NCBI GenBank assembly: GCA_003344405.1
Contig: NOWV01000043.1
Location: 1 to 64,000 of the forward strand
Source: Trichoplax sp. H2
Lineage: Eukaryota > Placozoa > Uniplacotomia > Trichoplacea
DNA length: 64,000 bases
Direction: 5' to 3'
The translations under genes were made by a program, and so were the position numbers. Position 1 is the stretch's first letter. Each line of letters begins with the position of its first letter. This document shows positions 24,901 to 36,120 of the stretch, one piece after another. The notes under the pieces were generated by a model. It saw nothing but the letters and a program-made list of their open reading frames with translations. It searched no databases and was not told the origin of the DNA.

Positions 24901-25707
24901 CACTTTCATTTTATCTACAGTATTGAAACGTTCACGAGAATATAATCTTGGCTATCTCTCGTTCACTTGCCATTCCCAATAGAGAAAATAATCTACTTTT
25001 TTGTGCATAGTCTAAACGAATAAATACGAACGTTGATATTGATTCTTGTCCTTGTTCTCATCACGTAAAGTTATTCTTTTAAGTGAGCCACGATGATGAT
25101 GAAGGCTGATATCTAGTAAGCAAATAGATGAAAAGGTTTCTTAATAATATGATGAACTGTTTGATTGAATTAGAATTGGTCAAATGCAATGCGTTTATAT
25201 TGACGTGGTGAAAAATTAAGAAATATGCCGATCGGTTAAGTTTTCTTGCTGTCGTTGGCACACCAAGCAAAAAAGGTACTCTGACTCCCCAGATACTCAT
25301 TGAAGGCAGTTATCGGAGATTACTGTTCTCATCATTTATAACATCAAGTGTCGTTTATCGTAACATTGATTTGTCAAGTATCAAGTCTCGTTGGAACGGC
25401 TAGTTCAACACATTACTGTCATCTATGGGCACGCTACAACGACATGATTCCAGCATCATTGAATACTGTCTATGGCTGTTTATCATACTGATTCTATTTC
25501 CTGTTCATACGCAAGAATGAATCGAGTCTATATTCAGTCTAACTTTACGCGATGGAGATTGTTCATTTTGTCCGATAACTTACCTAGATGAGTGCTGCTG
25601 TGGTTGTCGTCAGTTCGATGGCTGAAATAGATGTAAAAATTGACCACAAGAGTGAAGGCAAAAACGAGAAAAATAGTGCGAGATTTATGGAAACGAAATA
25701 AATTCAT
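21962..25707 (-). CDS. MGAT4C-like N-acetylglucosaminyltransferase, gene 2
   Basis: Paralogue of the gene at 10082-12909 with identical architecture. Exon 1 (25707-25584) encodes MNLFRFHKSRT, a membrane anchor and the motif DDNHS. Exon 2 (23112-21962) encodes the catalytic domain. The intron is again phase 1 at the same place, just before YLTIGIPTV, and the coding length is again exactly 1275 nt (424 residues). Landmarks are GIPTVKRASADYLFKTL, LKRNYNDSPDRVFWRSKQ, QLEDDV, FQHIGIKSSLKGK, NPPAKV and CVRIYIPNKYRNWVILREIA. A frame runs upstream of the acceptor into a T-rich tract (FNSFFFFQP), but that tract is the polypyrimidine stretch of the intron, so I do not use it. An in-frame ATG at 25770 would add 21 residues; the start at 25707 matches the paralogue better. 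A ~190-bp tandem array lies in the intron. Confidence 0.88.
23690..24680. repeat. About 190-bp degenerate tandem array within an intron
   Basis: Five to six diverged units recur inside the intron of MGAT4C-like gene 2. Anchors are TTTAACCTTGATATGAT or a close variant near 23810, 23993, 24184, 24376 and 24513, and GARTGAAAGAAATYTCYATTTT near 23722, 23920, 24087, 24281 and 24607. Spacing is close to 183-192 bp for most units, with one shorter. Each unit also carries CATTTTATCATTCTTT. No coding sense was found. Confidence 0.75.
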
Positions 25708-25793
25708 CCTTGGCCAAATGAAGGAGAGACTTTCCGATCTTTCAGCTTCAATCTTAAAAGCAAACAACAATCGGTGAAAAGCTGAAATTACAA

Positions 25794-26297
25794 TTGGTCA
25801 AGATTCTTCTTCATCAACGATCACTAGCAGGCATTATTTCATCTTGTCAACTTGACAATCTAGCCTATGTAGGAAAGCAATATTGTCAAGTAAAGATCAT
25901 GGCAGTGACATGGAAGTTGGCTAAAAATGGGACAAAATGGATCGATGGTTGCACTAATGAATTGATATTCCTATTTTCTACTTCAGTATATCGCCATATT
26001 GTTGACATGAATACCAATTATGTTCAAGTCGAAAATGAAGACAATGAAAGAGAGGATGGCATCATCCAGTCAGTAGAGTGTAGCGTGCAGTGCAATTCGA
26101 TCAATAGTACCGTAGCAATCTCCAACAAGCCTAAGCACGAGACCAGCCCAAAACCAAACAAAGAAGGCAGATGTACCGTAGAAACTAGAAAGGCTTTCCG
26201 AAATGTTATTACAGTCCATAGTCCAGTCCACTTTGTACAGTCATTATTGGACGACAATGGAGAAAAAGGGGAAACATCACAATTAGTTGTGGATTAA
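25794..26297 (+). CDS. Hypothetical protein, divergent from MGAT4C-like gene 2
   Basis: A 167-codon open frame begins 86 bases beyond the start of MGAT4C-like gene 2 on the opposite strand, so the two could share a promoter. The middle is acidic (VENEDNEREDG), followed by a basic, serine/proline-containing part (NKPKHETSPKPNKEGR). I recognise no domain, signal peptide or membrane segment. A later methionine (MAVTWKLAKNG) is an alternative start. It may be a real single-exon gene, one exon of a larger gene, or chance; the reverse strand is open for 77 codons over part of it. Confidence 0.3.
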   Translation: MVKILLHQRSLAGIISSCQLDNLAYVGKQYCQVKIMAVTWKLAKNGTKWIDGCTNELIFLFSTSVYRHIVDMNTNYVQVENEDNEREDGIIQSVECSVQCNSINSTVAISNKPKHETSPKPNKEGRCTVETRKAFRNVITVHSPVHFVQSLLDDNGEKGETSQLVVD

Positions 26298-27791
26298 TGG
26301 TAGGATGGCCATTGGACAAGTAAACCGATGACATTTCTTGACTAAAACAGTATGGGTATCAATCAATGGAAAATATGGCTGTACTCATTCTCAGCGTAGA
26401 TCGATTTTTCAATCACTGTATTTGGCTGCTATTGATCACGTCTAATAAATCATTATAATTTCTGATCTCTATTGACAAAATTTAGATAATTTATTCTTGA
26501 AAAGTTACCGATAGCTTATTAAAATGAAAAAATTGGCGTGAACATCAATTACTGATCTAATTATCGGATACTATAGAGGTTAATATAAGGTATCAAACCT
26601 AACTACCGCAGAAAACATTGTACCTTATGGGGAATCAACCATCATTTAGGTCTTGATAAAGCAATGAAAAACTCCAATTTACTCATGAAAATATGCCGGT
26701 AATTTACGGTATACTGCACACTTAGTATACGATAGACGACAATAGTAGCTTTTCCTGAACTCAACAGCTACCGTAGATGTACATAAAGAAATAGTAAAGT
26801 ACCTAATGCTGTGGTTTAATATAGTACAGTGCAGTATATAGACTGGATGGCGTCAGATCGGTGGTGTAATCGGACCATATCCATTTCATGCTTTTGAAAC
26901 TTTACGCTCGAGTCCAGCTGAGCTCAATCGTGTTGAAGTAATTTGTGGACGCATCAAACAATCACCTCGAGCCCTTGGGACACTACTGTACTTATCGCAA
27001 ATTAGCATCGATTGATGTTCATTTTGTGCAAATAGAATACTGAAAGAAAGGACATTCCGATCTCTATTAGAACTCATTTTTTTTATCGCAGGTTCTTAGT
27101 ACCAGTAAATTCATGAACAAAAACAGAGAAAAGACACTTTGTACAGGCTATCTTCAATTCTTCATAATAGAGCTTAACAATTGCACATCAGTAATCCATC
27201 AGTGATAAAGGCCTCCGATACGTAGCAAGTACTGGTTATTGCTTAAAGTTAATAACTAAACTGTAACCGTATAGATACATTTATACCACATAAAACCTTT
27301 CCGATTTGCGATTTCAATTGCTATTACAAGTAACTTTGATGATGCAACTTGTGGAAATACACGTAGTCAAAGCCGTACACATCAAACCAGAAAATAGCGT
27401 TAATCGGGGTATTATACTGTAGATTGCACATTTTTATTCTTAACGCTAACACACATATGCAACTTGAAGCTTGCCTAAAAAATTAGGATTGAACAATCTA
27501 CTCAATTTTCATTTTACGGTAAAAGCAAAACGCGCAAAATTCAAGTCAATGTACCTACAGTATCTAGATCGCACTGAAGAATGAATGACCCTTCGATTAA
27601 AGCCAAATTCACATTACAAATTGTAAAATGAATACATCATTTTAATAGTTTAGAGAAGTACAGTACTGTAAATTATTACCATTATTGATAATGATGTGGT
27701 GATACAGACATTTGATAATCTTAGTACAAAAAGAATCCAGAATGATGCAAGTGACCTTCAGTGTTACAATCCATCAATCAATGCGCCCGAG
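26298..27791. other. Intergenic, nothing firmly recognised
   Basis: AT-rich spacer upstream of MGAT4C-like gene 2 and downstream of the NAP1 gene. A 63-residue minus-strand frame at 26886-27077 (MSSNRDRNVLSFS...) has no recognisable family and no partner exon. Scattered TACAGTACTG words occur near 26825 and 27660. Confidence 0.45.
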
Positions 27792-30700
27792 TTATTGTTG
27801 TTGGTTCTGACATTCTTGAGGATTTTTCGGGGGTGCCTGCAATGTACGAGTAAGGTTAGTCAAGAACATTAAACAAAAAATAACGTTGTTTCTTCAACTT
27901 GCAATGATATAATAGGAATTACCGATGGATCTGCGTCAGAATCTTCATCTTCAGCATCCTGAATATATACCAATAAAGAAGTAATCAATTATGTTAGACT
28001 GAATATACTACAACCGTACATATAGTAATTCAAGATAACAAGCTTTAGAGGTTAACGTATCCCTACTATAAGTTATGAATTTTATGTCAACGATAAAATA
28101 TAAACAAGTTAACGATGATTGAAAGAAATATAAACCTCTTCCTCTTCTTCGCTTTCGTCATCATACTGAAAAAGGAAAAGCGACTTATTATCCAGATAAA
28201 CCTGCAAAATCTATTATGTAAGAATACCTCATCTTCAACGGCTTCACCAGTAAAAAATAACACGGCCTAAGAAGAGATTTTAAAATATAAATTTTAATGC
28301 TTAACGACAAGTTGAAAAGAAAACTTTAAACTCCCTTACCCTTGGGATTAGCCTATTTCTGAAGAAATGCCCTAATTCGAAATCGATTTCCATCTGTTCT
28401 TCAGCATCCTCTTCCTAAAAGTGATTGATCATGCTACGATCAGATAACGAGCCAAACATAAATTAGGTTTCTAACCGTAAAGTACAACTCACCAAATCTT
28501 CATCATCTGCGGAATCTGTTTAGAAGAAAAATGCCAATAAGATGTTAAAAATAAACAGGAGAATATAAGGTAATCAAACATCCAAAGTTTTCATAGTAAC
28601 AGACATACATGGTTGTTGGTTGAAAAAATTAAAGAAAGAATCGCTCTTCACAGTTTGTGTAACCGTACGTGTTGATCCTTTGCCTAATATGCATATAGTA
28701 ATAGTAATGTATTTTCGAATTAATATGTTGTTATTACATAACAAAGATAACTGTCCGTCATTGTACGTAGTTGGCAATCTATTTTAACCTTTATGTCTTT
28801 GTTTCTTCTTAATAGTCTTCTGCGTAACATTTTTACCTCTTTTCCAATCGATTTTTGATCTAAAATTTGTCATTTAAAATAAGTATAAAAAGGAAAAAGG
28901 TCGATCATGAAGTCAACAATAGATCCATTTACAGCAATAGGCCATGGTTAATAGAAAATTAAATTTTACCCTTTCGAATAGACGATTTCCGGGCCATCAT
29001 AAGAAAATGGATCATCTTTCTTAGGATCAAATCGCAACAAGTACTGTTTCGTAAGAGTCTACGGGGGAATTCACCGTAGTAATAACAATTCAGTTACAAA
29101 TAAATGATAAAGTTGAATGAGTAGATTTATTAAAACTATCGTCAAAGTAAATTAAAATTTCAAATTACCGTATTACTGAAGAATTCATTTGGCTTGAAGA
29201 CAAATTCCAAATTGAAACCCTATTTATAATCATAACATCGATATTGTATCTCACACTCTATGCTCTATGTAGTATGACAGAAATAGTCTAGATAGACAAA
29301 AGAATTATAGCATACCGGTTGTTCACCAGAAGTATATGATACGTGTACATCTGTCAGTTGTTTTAGAATAGGTTCGTCATCAGCCTAACAAAGAATTACC
29401 ATCAGTAAGCAGATTGAAATAACTAAATTTGCGTTTTATACTTAACGTTATAAAACAAGAAATATATTACACATGAATGAATGGAAGTATGCACTCATAC
29501 AAAGGTGAAAACAACGTAAGCCAATGAATAAAAATAATTCAAACTTCATATACACCTGAATCATTGAGCTAAGCAAGTCGGTATTTTTCATAGCATTTAA
29601 CCAAAAGTTGGAAATGCCTCGGCCTAATAGAAACCGCATTAGAAAGCAAAATTATTTTGCACAGAATAACATCTTCTCGATTTTAATCGCTAATCCTCCT
29701 TACTATCTTGCTCGGCATCTTTTTCGTCATCATCTGCTAATTTAGCTTTCGACTTTAAATTCTCCTAAAGCGAAATGAATTGCAAATGTTACCTTTAAGA
29801 AATCCAACATTCGTCGACTTGACTACAGATAAAAAAAACAATATATTCTCAATTGCATACGGAAATATCATCTTCTGCATCATCGTCTTCATCATCTTCA
29901 TCTTCCTCCCATTCACATTCCTCATCGGTGGGTTCAACAGATCCATTCACAATATCTTTTCGCTGACATTATAATAAACCGTTGATTAGATAGAATGATT
30001 TTAATAGAAATGATAATGGATCTCTTTCTAACCTTAGCAGTAATCTTGTTAAATTCTGCCATAAATTCACATTCTAAACGATGTACACGTTCATAAAAAT
30101 TTCCTTCCAGTTCCAAGTATTGTAACTAGATTAGGAATTGATTTACAGGGTTAACAGTTATATTTTAAGAATTGCAATAGTAAGAAAATTGAGTATTGTA
30201 CATTGAGCATTTAAGACGTCATTCATTTATTGTGCATAGGCTACCTGCAATTTCTTCAAGGCTTTGATACGTCTCTTAACAGGTGCTGGCAAACTGAAGT
30301 AATTTAACATTGACATGTATTATTATTGGTATTTGTGGTATCAAGGTAGGATGATGATATGGACATACAAACAATAAATACAGGCAAAGTACCTATTATA
30401 GTCAAATTGATCATCGGCTTCGAGTACAATTGCGTCATCGTTGAAATTTCCCTATTGCCGCAAAATAAATAATCTTTTTATTATTACTAAAAACAAAATG
30501 CGATCTGATATCTTCGTGATATTAACACGTTTTAGTGTAAACTACACTACCCAACGGCTTTGTCAATAAGTGGGTTGAATTTTCTATTTCGAATGATCGA
30601 TATGACTTACTTGGAACGCCTCTAGAACTCTAGGATCGTTGAACAATTTTGGATCTATGTACAGAATCCACGATTTCAGATGTGTATATCTTAAGGCTAT

Positions 30701-31271
30701 TGCTATTAATCTACTATATTTAATTTACGCGAGCACTACAAATAAATCCCACCACATCGTGGGAACCTTGAGAGCAAATCTATTGATTGGATCGAGTAAA
30801 GTACGCCCAATGGGCGTAGTTGAATCATCGATCGTAATTAAAAGTAAATTGATATAACACTCTAGTATCCTTGCTGCTCAACTTACCAAAGGTAAAGGTA
30901 GGCTTTCCTTTTCCGTCATCATTTCTAAACGTAATAGTAGAATACTGTTAATATGTAAGCAGCTTCGTTCACGGTGGATTTAGAAGGAAATGTAACTGAT
31001 GAAGTTAGATGTAGCATCAACAAGAGGTAGAGTTCAGACTATTCTATGTAAATTGTGAGGATAGTCTTGGAATAAGTATTACTACAGGCTATACAGTCGA
31101 ATAAAAATTGTCGTGGTTATGTAGTAATCATTGACTCGATATTTTAATCAATATAACGCCAATGAGTACTGCAATGACCGGTAGTTGTCGTAATAATAAT
31201 TGACCTCATCTTCAATATAATCTATAAAACGCCAAATTGTCTAGTACTTACGAGTCGTCACGATCTGCCAT
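27792..31271 (-). CDS. Nucleosome assembly protein 1-like (NAP1L1/NAP1L4 family)
   Basis: A histone H2A/H2B chaperone acting in cytoplasm and nucleus. The minus strand carries a chain of roughly 17 short exons, from MADRDDS at 31271 to a stop at 27792-27794. In order: DPKLFNDPRVLEAFQ (about 30600-30645), LPAPVKRRIKALKKLQ (about 30245-30295), LELEGNFYERVHRLECEFM (about 30035-30116), an acidic linker EPTDEECEWEEDEDDEDDD (about 29870-29960), SNFWLNAMKNTDLLSSMIQ (about 29560-29635), DDEPILKQLTDV (about 29320-29385), FVFKPNEFFSNT (about 29170-29220), DPFSYDGPEIVYSK (about 28975-29060), IDWKRGKNVTQKTIKKKQRH (about 28790-28865), TRTVTQTVKSDSFFNFF (about 28610-28700), DFELGHFFRNRLIPR (about 28340-28415) and AVLFFTGEAVEDE (about 28230-28270). 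It ends in several small acidic exons and PPKNPQECQNQQQ. These are the diagnostic blocks of the NAP domain, followed by the usual acidic tail. Tail exons each encode a few acidic residues, so alternative splicing of tail charge is possible. Confidence 0.93.
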
Positions 31272-31970
31272 TATGCTTTCGTTTTCCTAAAAGTAACCTA
31301 TGATAAGATCAATAAATAGGCGTTGAATATTTTCTACGTCAGCATGTGCATCACGAGTTAATTATGACTGATATTGTTGATTCAACAATACAACACTGCA
31401 TGATTATGAATTTGTAAAACGTTGTAAATTCATTTATTTTCTTCTTCACAAGTCTATTGATTCAACAACAGCGAAGAATAGTTTCACGCTATTCTTGCAG
31501 ACTATTCTGATATGCTCAATCAGTTCCGGAATTGGGGTTGAAAATTAGCAAAATTCATGACTTGGACTTGATTCGGTTGCGATATCCTTTGCTCTGAGTA
31601 AAACACTTACTGGGTGAATTTTCTCAACGGTAAAGCCTCCGGCTGTACGCCTTGAAAGCACCCTTTAAAAGGTGCAATAGGTGATGAATTAATTACCAAT
31701 TTATCAGAGGTGTGTGATGGTGTAAAATTGTTCTGGAGTTGACGTCATGATAAGCGCTCTGGCGCTGCCTGAATATGGCTAGAGCTTTCTTGGACCAGTT
31801 AGTTCGGTGCCTCATGATTGCGATGGGATTGCAGCAGATGCACCATATATAGTGTAGTTTGAATACTGTTGACGGAATGTATGAGAAGTCAAAGTTATAG
31901 TCAAGAACCATCGCGGTACAGCATGTTCTAATGTAGGGCAGATGGATGCTACTGCACTGTCTGTACAAGC
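31272..31970. other. Intergenic upstream of NAP1
   Basis: No supported gene. It contains a complete TGACGTCA site at 31740-31747, about 470 bases upstream of the NAP1 start codon. The 91-residue minus-strand frame at 31693-31968 shows no family resemblance. Confidence 0.4.
31740..31747. promoter_or_regulatory. TGACGTCA (CRE-like) site upstream of NAP1
   Basis: Exact eight-base CREB/ATF consensus palindrome 469 bases upstream of the NAP1 start. Function is inferred from the consensus only. Confidence 0.35.
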
Positions 31971-31976
31971 TTGGCA

Positions 31977-32276
31977 GTCAAAATCATATACTGGACATAG
32001 AGCTGGTTATGATTGAGAACTAGGCGGTTGCAGGCAGTAAAATTCATATACTGGACATAGACCTGGTTATGATTGAGAACTAGGCGGTTGCAGGCAGTCA
32101 AATTCATATACTGGACATAGAGCTGGTTATGATTGAGAACTAGGCGGTTGCAGGCAGTCAAATTTATATACTGGACATAGAGCTGGTTATGATTGAGAAC
32201 TAGGCGGTTGCAGGCAGTAAAATTCATATACTGGACGTAGACCTGGTTATGATTGAGAACTAGGCGGTTCAAGGGG
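31977..32276. repeat. 60-bp minisatellite, five near-identical copies
   Basis: The unit (AATTCATATACTGGACATAG, then A(G/C)CTGGTTATGATTGAGA, then ACTAGGCGGTTGCAGGCAGT) repeats five times with exact 60-base spacing and only a handful of substitutions, so it is recent or homogenised. The unit length is divisible by three, and the minus strand stays open through all copies, giving a 20-residue periodic peptide (NRLVLNHNQLYVQYMNLTAC). I do not consider that frame a proven gene. Confidence 0.92.
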
Positions 32277-33850
32277 TTCATCAAGGGGAATTGGATGAAT
32301 CGGCTAAGCTTGTGATTGACTTTGGCAAAGGGATTTCAGATTGAACTCTGGCAGATCATGATTTCCCTCTACAGTATTGTAGGTGTACGCTATGGCGAAG
32401 AATGTGTAAAATTGTCCAATCCATCAAAGCAATAAGCTATCTGTTGATGTAGGAGGCAAGTTTGATCCCATTTTGGTTGTCTATAATCAAGCAAATTGGG
32501 CAATGAGCAAATTGAATGACGTACTCTCTTCTCTGATAGAGAGTCTTGACCGCAGTACTGTGGGCACTCGATGGTGGATACCCTCCCAACAGGATAGATG
32601 CAGATGTCATATAGCCAGTTGAAAATTATTTTCTCGTCAAGCGATCAAAGGAGACTACACCATTTCTTTGCTTGTCTTGGTAAACATGCAATGGAAAAAT
32701 GGCTGCATAGTCTTTCAAGTTATTTTGTAGAATGTCCTGCAAAGTTGATGATTGTATGATCGCCGCTACAACCATTTTGCAATATTACGCGTATGATGTG
32801 CACACTCAATTTCTTGTGCTGCCGTACCCATTCAAAGTACGCTGATGATCCAGTAGGTAGGAGAGCAATTGCGGCAAAGAGTTCAATTCAAATCAATAGA
32901 CTCCATGTCCTTTAGATCCTATTCAATGCTTGATGGTTGAGATAGTATGATGAATCCAGTAAGCAAGGAGAATGGACCATGATGAAAAAGACTTTTCCCA
33001 TTCAATGATGATCGCGCTACTCGAATGTGAATGTATCCCAAAGGCGTGCGTTTGAAACTACTGAGCCATAGCCTATCTGCCCGAATCTTCAGTCATGGAA
33101 GCAAGTATGTAGGCTGTTTGGTTAAAGCAAGTATTTAAGTTGTTTCTGTGGGGTCTGAAGGCTATTTTCTGCCTCCTAAACAAATCAATGGATCCTTTTT
33201 AATGAAGTGGAGACTGTATGCCATGGATCCCCCACTTTGCATACAACATTTTGCTTTTTACAAGAGATGAAGACGATCGATTGCAACGCTTTATAATATT
33301 CAACGACAGCATGGATTGAGCCCTACAATCAATCTCTATCGTCAAGTTTTCCCCCTTCTTCATTTTCTTACCTTTCTATCATTATCAATAGCCTAAATGA
33401 ACAGCAAACTTACTTTTGGCGATGGCAATGGCTGCAAGTTGGTGAGGATTGCTTGGAGCTACGATGGCAAAGGATTGCGATAGGACTGCCTAACTTGCCA
33501 GTATGGTAGTCAACGCCAACTTGGACTCAACAACTTGGTATGCGCATGCCGATGTTGACGTTGGCCAACGGCCTACTGGATGTTGTCACTGACAAGACCT
33601 GTCACCTTGTAGCGTCAAGGCGATAGCGTCACTTGGGTCAGTCTCAATCGTCTTTGGCGTCACTCGTTTGGTGCAGTATTCTCGATGGCCAGCGCATTGT
33701 GGCGTGGTGGTGGTGTGTCACTGGTGTGTGGTGTGAAGCATCTACGTCCAGTCACACTGGCCGTAGTCGTGTAGGGTAGAGTCATTGACGCTTTCCCGCC
33801 ATTTCTCCTCAAGCGTGATCGACACTCCTACAGCTACAGTACCTGCCGTG
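32277..33850. other. Gene-free stretch with a GC-raised island at its right end
   Basis: No supported gene in 32277-33400. From about 33400 to 33850 the base composition shifts to GC-richer DNA dense in GTTGACG, GTCACTG and TGGTGTG words, similar in texture to the islands near 8.0, 48.1, 56.9 and 58.1 kb. The GTAC-repeat domain begins immediately to the right. Confidence 0.45.
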
Positions 33851-33879
33851 GCCGATCAAAGTTGATACTGGAAGTGGTG

Positions 33880-34070
33880 TACAGTACAGTACTTTTGTCT
33901 CACGATAGTCATACCGTGCACTGTACACTGTAGACTACAAGAAGATCTTCTACAGTATGACGGTAGTCTGCTTTTCACCCTAACGCTAACGCTAACCCTA
34001 ACATTAGTGTACAGTACAGTACAGTACTGTACTGTACTGTACTGTAGAGACCGTCTATGAGGTACTGTAT
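33880..34070. repeat. GTAC-palindrome runs flanking a telomere-like tract
   Basis: Uninterrupted GTACAGTACAGTACAGTAC and TACTGTACTGTACTGTAC runs meet head to head near 34010-34045, forming an almost perfect palindrome. Just to the left, about 33978-34005 reads CCCTAACGCTAACGCTAACC then CTAACA, a degenerate CCCTAA telomere-type tract of four to five units. Confidence 0.75.
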
Positions 34071-34089
34071 GTAGTGTACTGTACTTTAC

Positions 34090-35170
34090 AACCAGGATTT
34101 CAGATGGAGATTTGCGCAAACTCAGCCAATTGCAGATCCAGCTTTTCGTACAGACGGTACAGTACATGCTATTTTTACCGTCACCGTCTGAGCCTTCTGG
34201 GCCACCGTAGTTAAGTGCTGTACTATGCCGTCAAAACAGAATTTCAGACGGAGATGTGCGCAAACTCAGCCAATTGCAGATCAAGCTTGCTTGAAAAGAG
34301 AGCGTTCCCCAATTCTCTTACAGTACAGTATTATACAGTACAGTGCACAGTGTACAGTGTACAGCACTGTACTGTTCAGCAGAGGGATTCCATCACTGTG
34401 AAGTACAGTAGAGTACAGTTCAGTCAGGTCTAAAGTCTGTTCTCTACTATGTCGTAAAAGCAGAATTGCACACGAAGATTTGCCCAAACTCTGCCAATTG
34501 GAAGATCAAGCTTGGCTGAAAAGAGAGCGTCGAAAAATTCTCTTACTGTACAGTACAGTATGTCAAAATTCCATCACTGTTGAGCTAAGTGCTGTACTAT
34601 GCCGTCAAAACAGAATTTCAGACGGAGATTTGCGCAAACTCAACCAATTGCAGATCAAGTACTCATGCGTACTAATACGGTACTATGCTGTAAAGGTTCA
34701 ACACAATTTCACACGGAGATTTGCGCAAACTCAGCCAATTGGAAGATCAAGCTTGGCTGAAAAGAGAGCGTCGAAAAATTCTCTTACTGTACAGTATGTC
34801 AAAATTCCATCACTGTTCAGTTAAGTGCTGTACTAATAAGTACTATGCCGTCAAAACAGAATTTCAGACGGAGATTTGCGCAAACTCAACCAATTGCAGA
34901 TCAAGTACTCATGCGTACTAATACGGTACTATGCTGTAAAGGTTCAACACAATTTCACACGGAGATTTGCGCAAACTCAGCCAATTGGAAGATCATGCTT
35001 GGCTGAAAAGAGAGCGTCGAAAAATTCTCTTACTGTACAGTACTGTATGTCAAAATTGCATCACTGTTGAGTTAAGTGCTGTACTATGCCGTCAAAACAG
35101 AATTTCAGACGGAGATTTGCGCAAAGTCAGCCAATTGCAGCTCAAACTTGACTGAGAAGAGACCGTCGCA
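34090..35170. repeat. Complex tandem array, about 8 copies of a CAGACGGAGATTTGCGC unit
   Basis: The phrase AATTTCA(G/C)ACGGAGATTTGCGCAAACTCA(G/A)CCAATT(G/G)(C/G)AGATCA recurs near 34100, 34240, 34470, 34610, 34710, 34860, 34955 and 35100. Two flavours alternate: one continues into AAGCTTGGCTGAAAAGAGAGCG then TCGAAAAATTCTCTTACTGT, the other into AGTACTCATGCGTACTAATACGG. Together they make a higher-order unit of roughly 240 bp. GTAC-palindrome words separate the units. All overlapping open frames here are translations of the repeat. Confidence 0.85.
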
Positions 35171-36120
35171 AAATTGTCGACAGCACACTACAGTACTGTA
35201 CAGTACTGTAGTCCCTGATTGGACTGTACTCTACAATACTACTGTACTGTAGAAGGATTGCAGCACCGTTCTTCCAGGCGTTCGTTGATGGCTATGGACA
35301 ACAAGTGTCCAATGTTGGCTAGATTAGCTCGGATATGTTTTGCTATGTCAGTGACTTGCAGAGTAGTAGTAGCATACAAGTGCTGATCACTACTGCACAG
35401 TATACTGTGCTGATCGACTCAGCCGACAGCGCAAACGTGCATCGCAACCAGGCATTTCTGCAGACAATTTCTTGAATACACTGTCCACTACAGGAATGAG
35501 TCATTGGCCAGAGGTATTTTGCATGGAAGGACCGATCACGCCCATACAGTTGATTAATTCTATGATCCACGCCTACCTTGGATCAATCACGCGTATGAAG
35601 GCCATCGACAGTGTACAGTAGAGCGAATAAGAGATGCAAATGGAGCCAATGGCCCATCGAGTTGTATTGCGCAAGCTCACCTTCATCTGCAAAAGGAATT
35701 CAAGCAGCGTCGCCACCTTTTTCTGACGTCATCGTGTCCCCTAGTGTACAGTGTGTAGTACTGTATTCCACAGTAGTTTGCATTGTATCTGCTGTGTCCT
35801 GCAGCGTCTTTTCTTCAGCTGACTACAGTAGTCCACTGTCCTGTACAGTGTCTAGTACAGTAGGACTGGACACTAGTGCACTGTAGGATTTCTTCTTTTT
35901 TCTCCTCTCTTTTTTTTTCCCCTACAGCTTGGCGATCGCTTTTGTCTCTTGTCGGGCATTTTCTCAACTTGTTCTCTTTTCTACCTTGGTTGAACAGTAT
36001 GCAATATGTCAGTCATAGCGTACACTATCCAATAGTAAGAGTCGGTGACTGCATTGACAAGACTGTATTAATTAGTTTAATAGACAGCAAGAAGGACAAG
36101 CTTGACAAAGGTTAATTCAA
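35171..36120. other. GTAC-rich flank, no gene
   Basis: Continuation of the GTAC-palindrome landscape with CAGTACTGTACAGTACTGTA-type words near 35195 and 35840. A full TGACGTCA site lies at 35724-35731. Frames at 35611-35886 and 35876-36115 are unsupported. Confidence 0.45.

Noticed and set aside
33978-34005. Chromosome end
   Set aside because: Only four to five degenerate telomere-like units, with ordinary sequence and genes on both sides.
34215-35155. Overlapping frames sharing QLEDQAWLKRERRKILLLY
   Set aside because: The same peptide recurs because the DNA repeat recurs. Frames are interrupted and shift between units.
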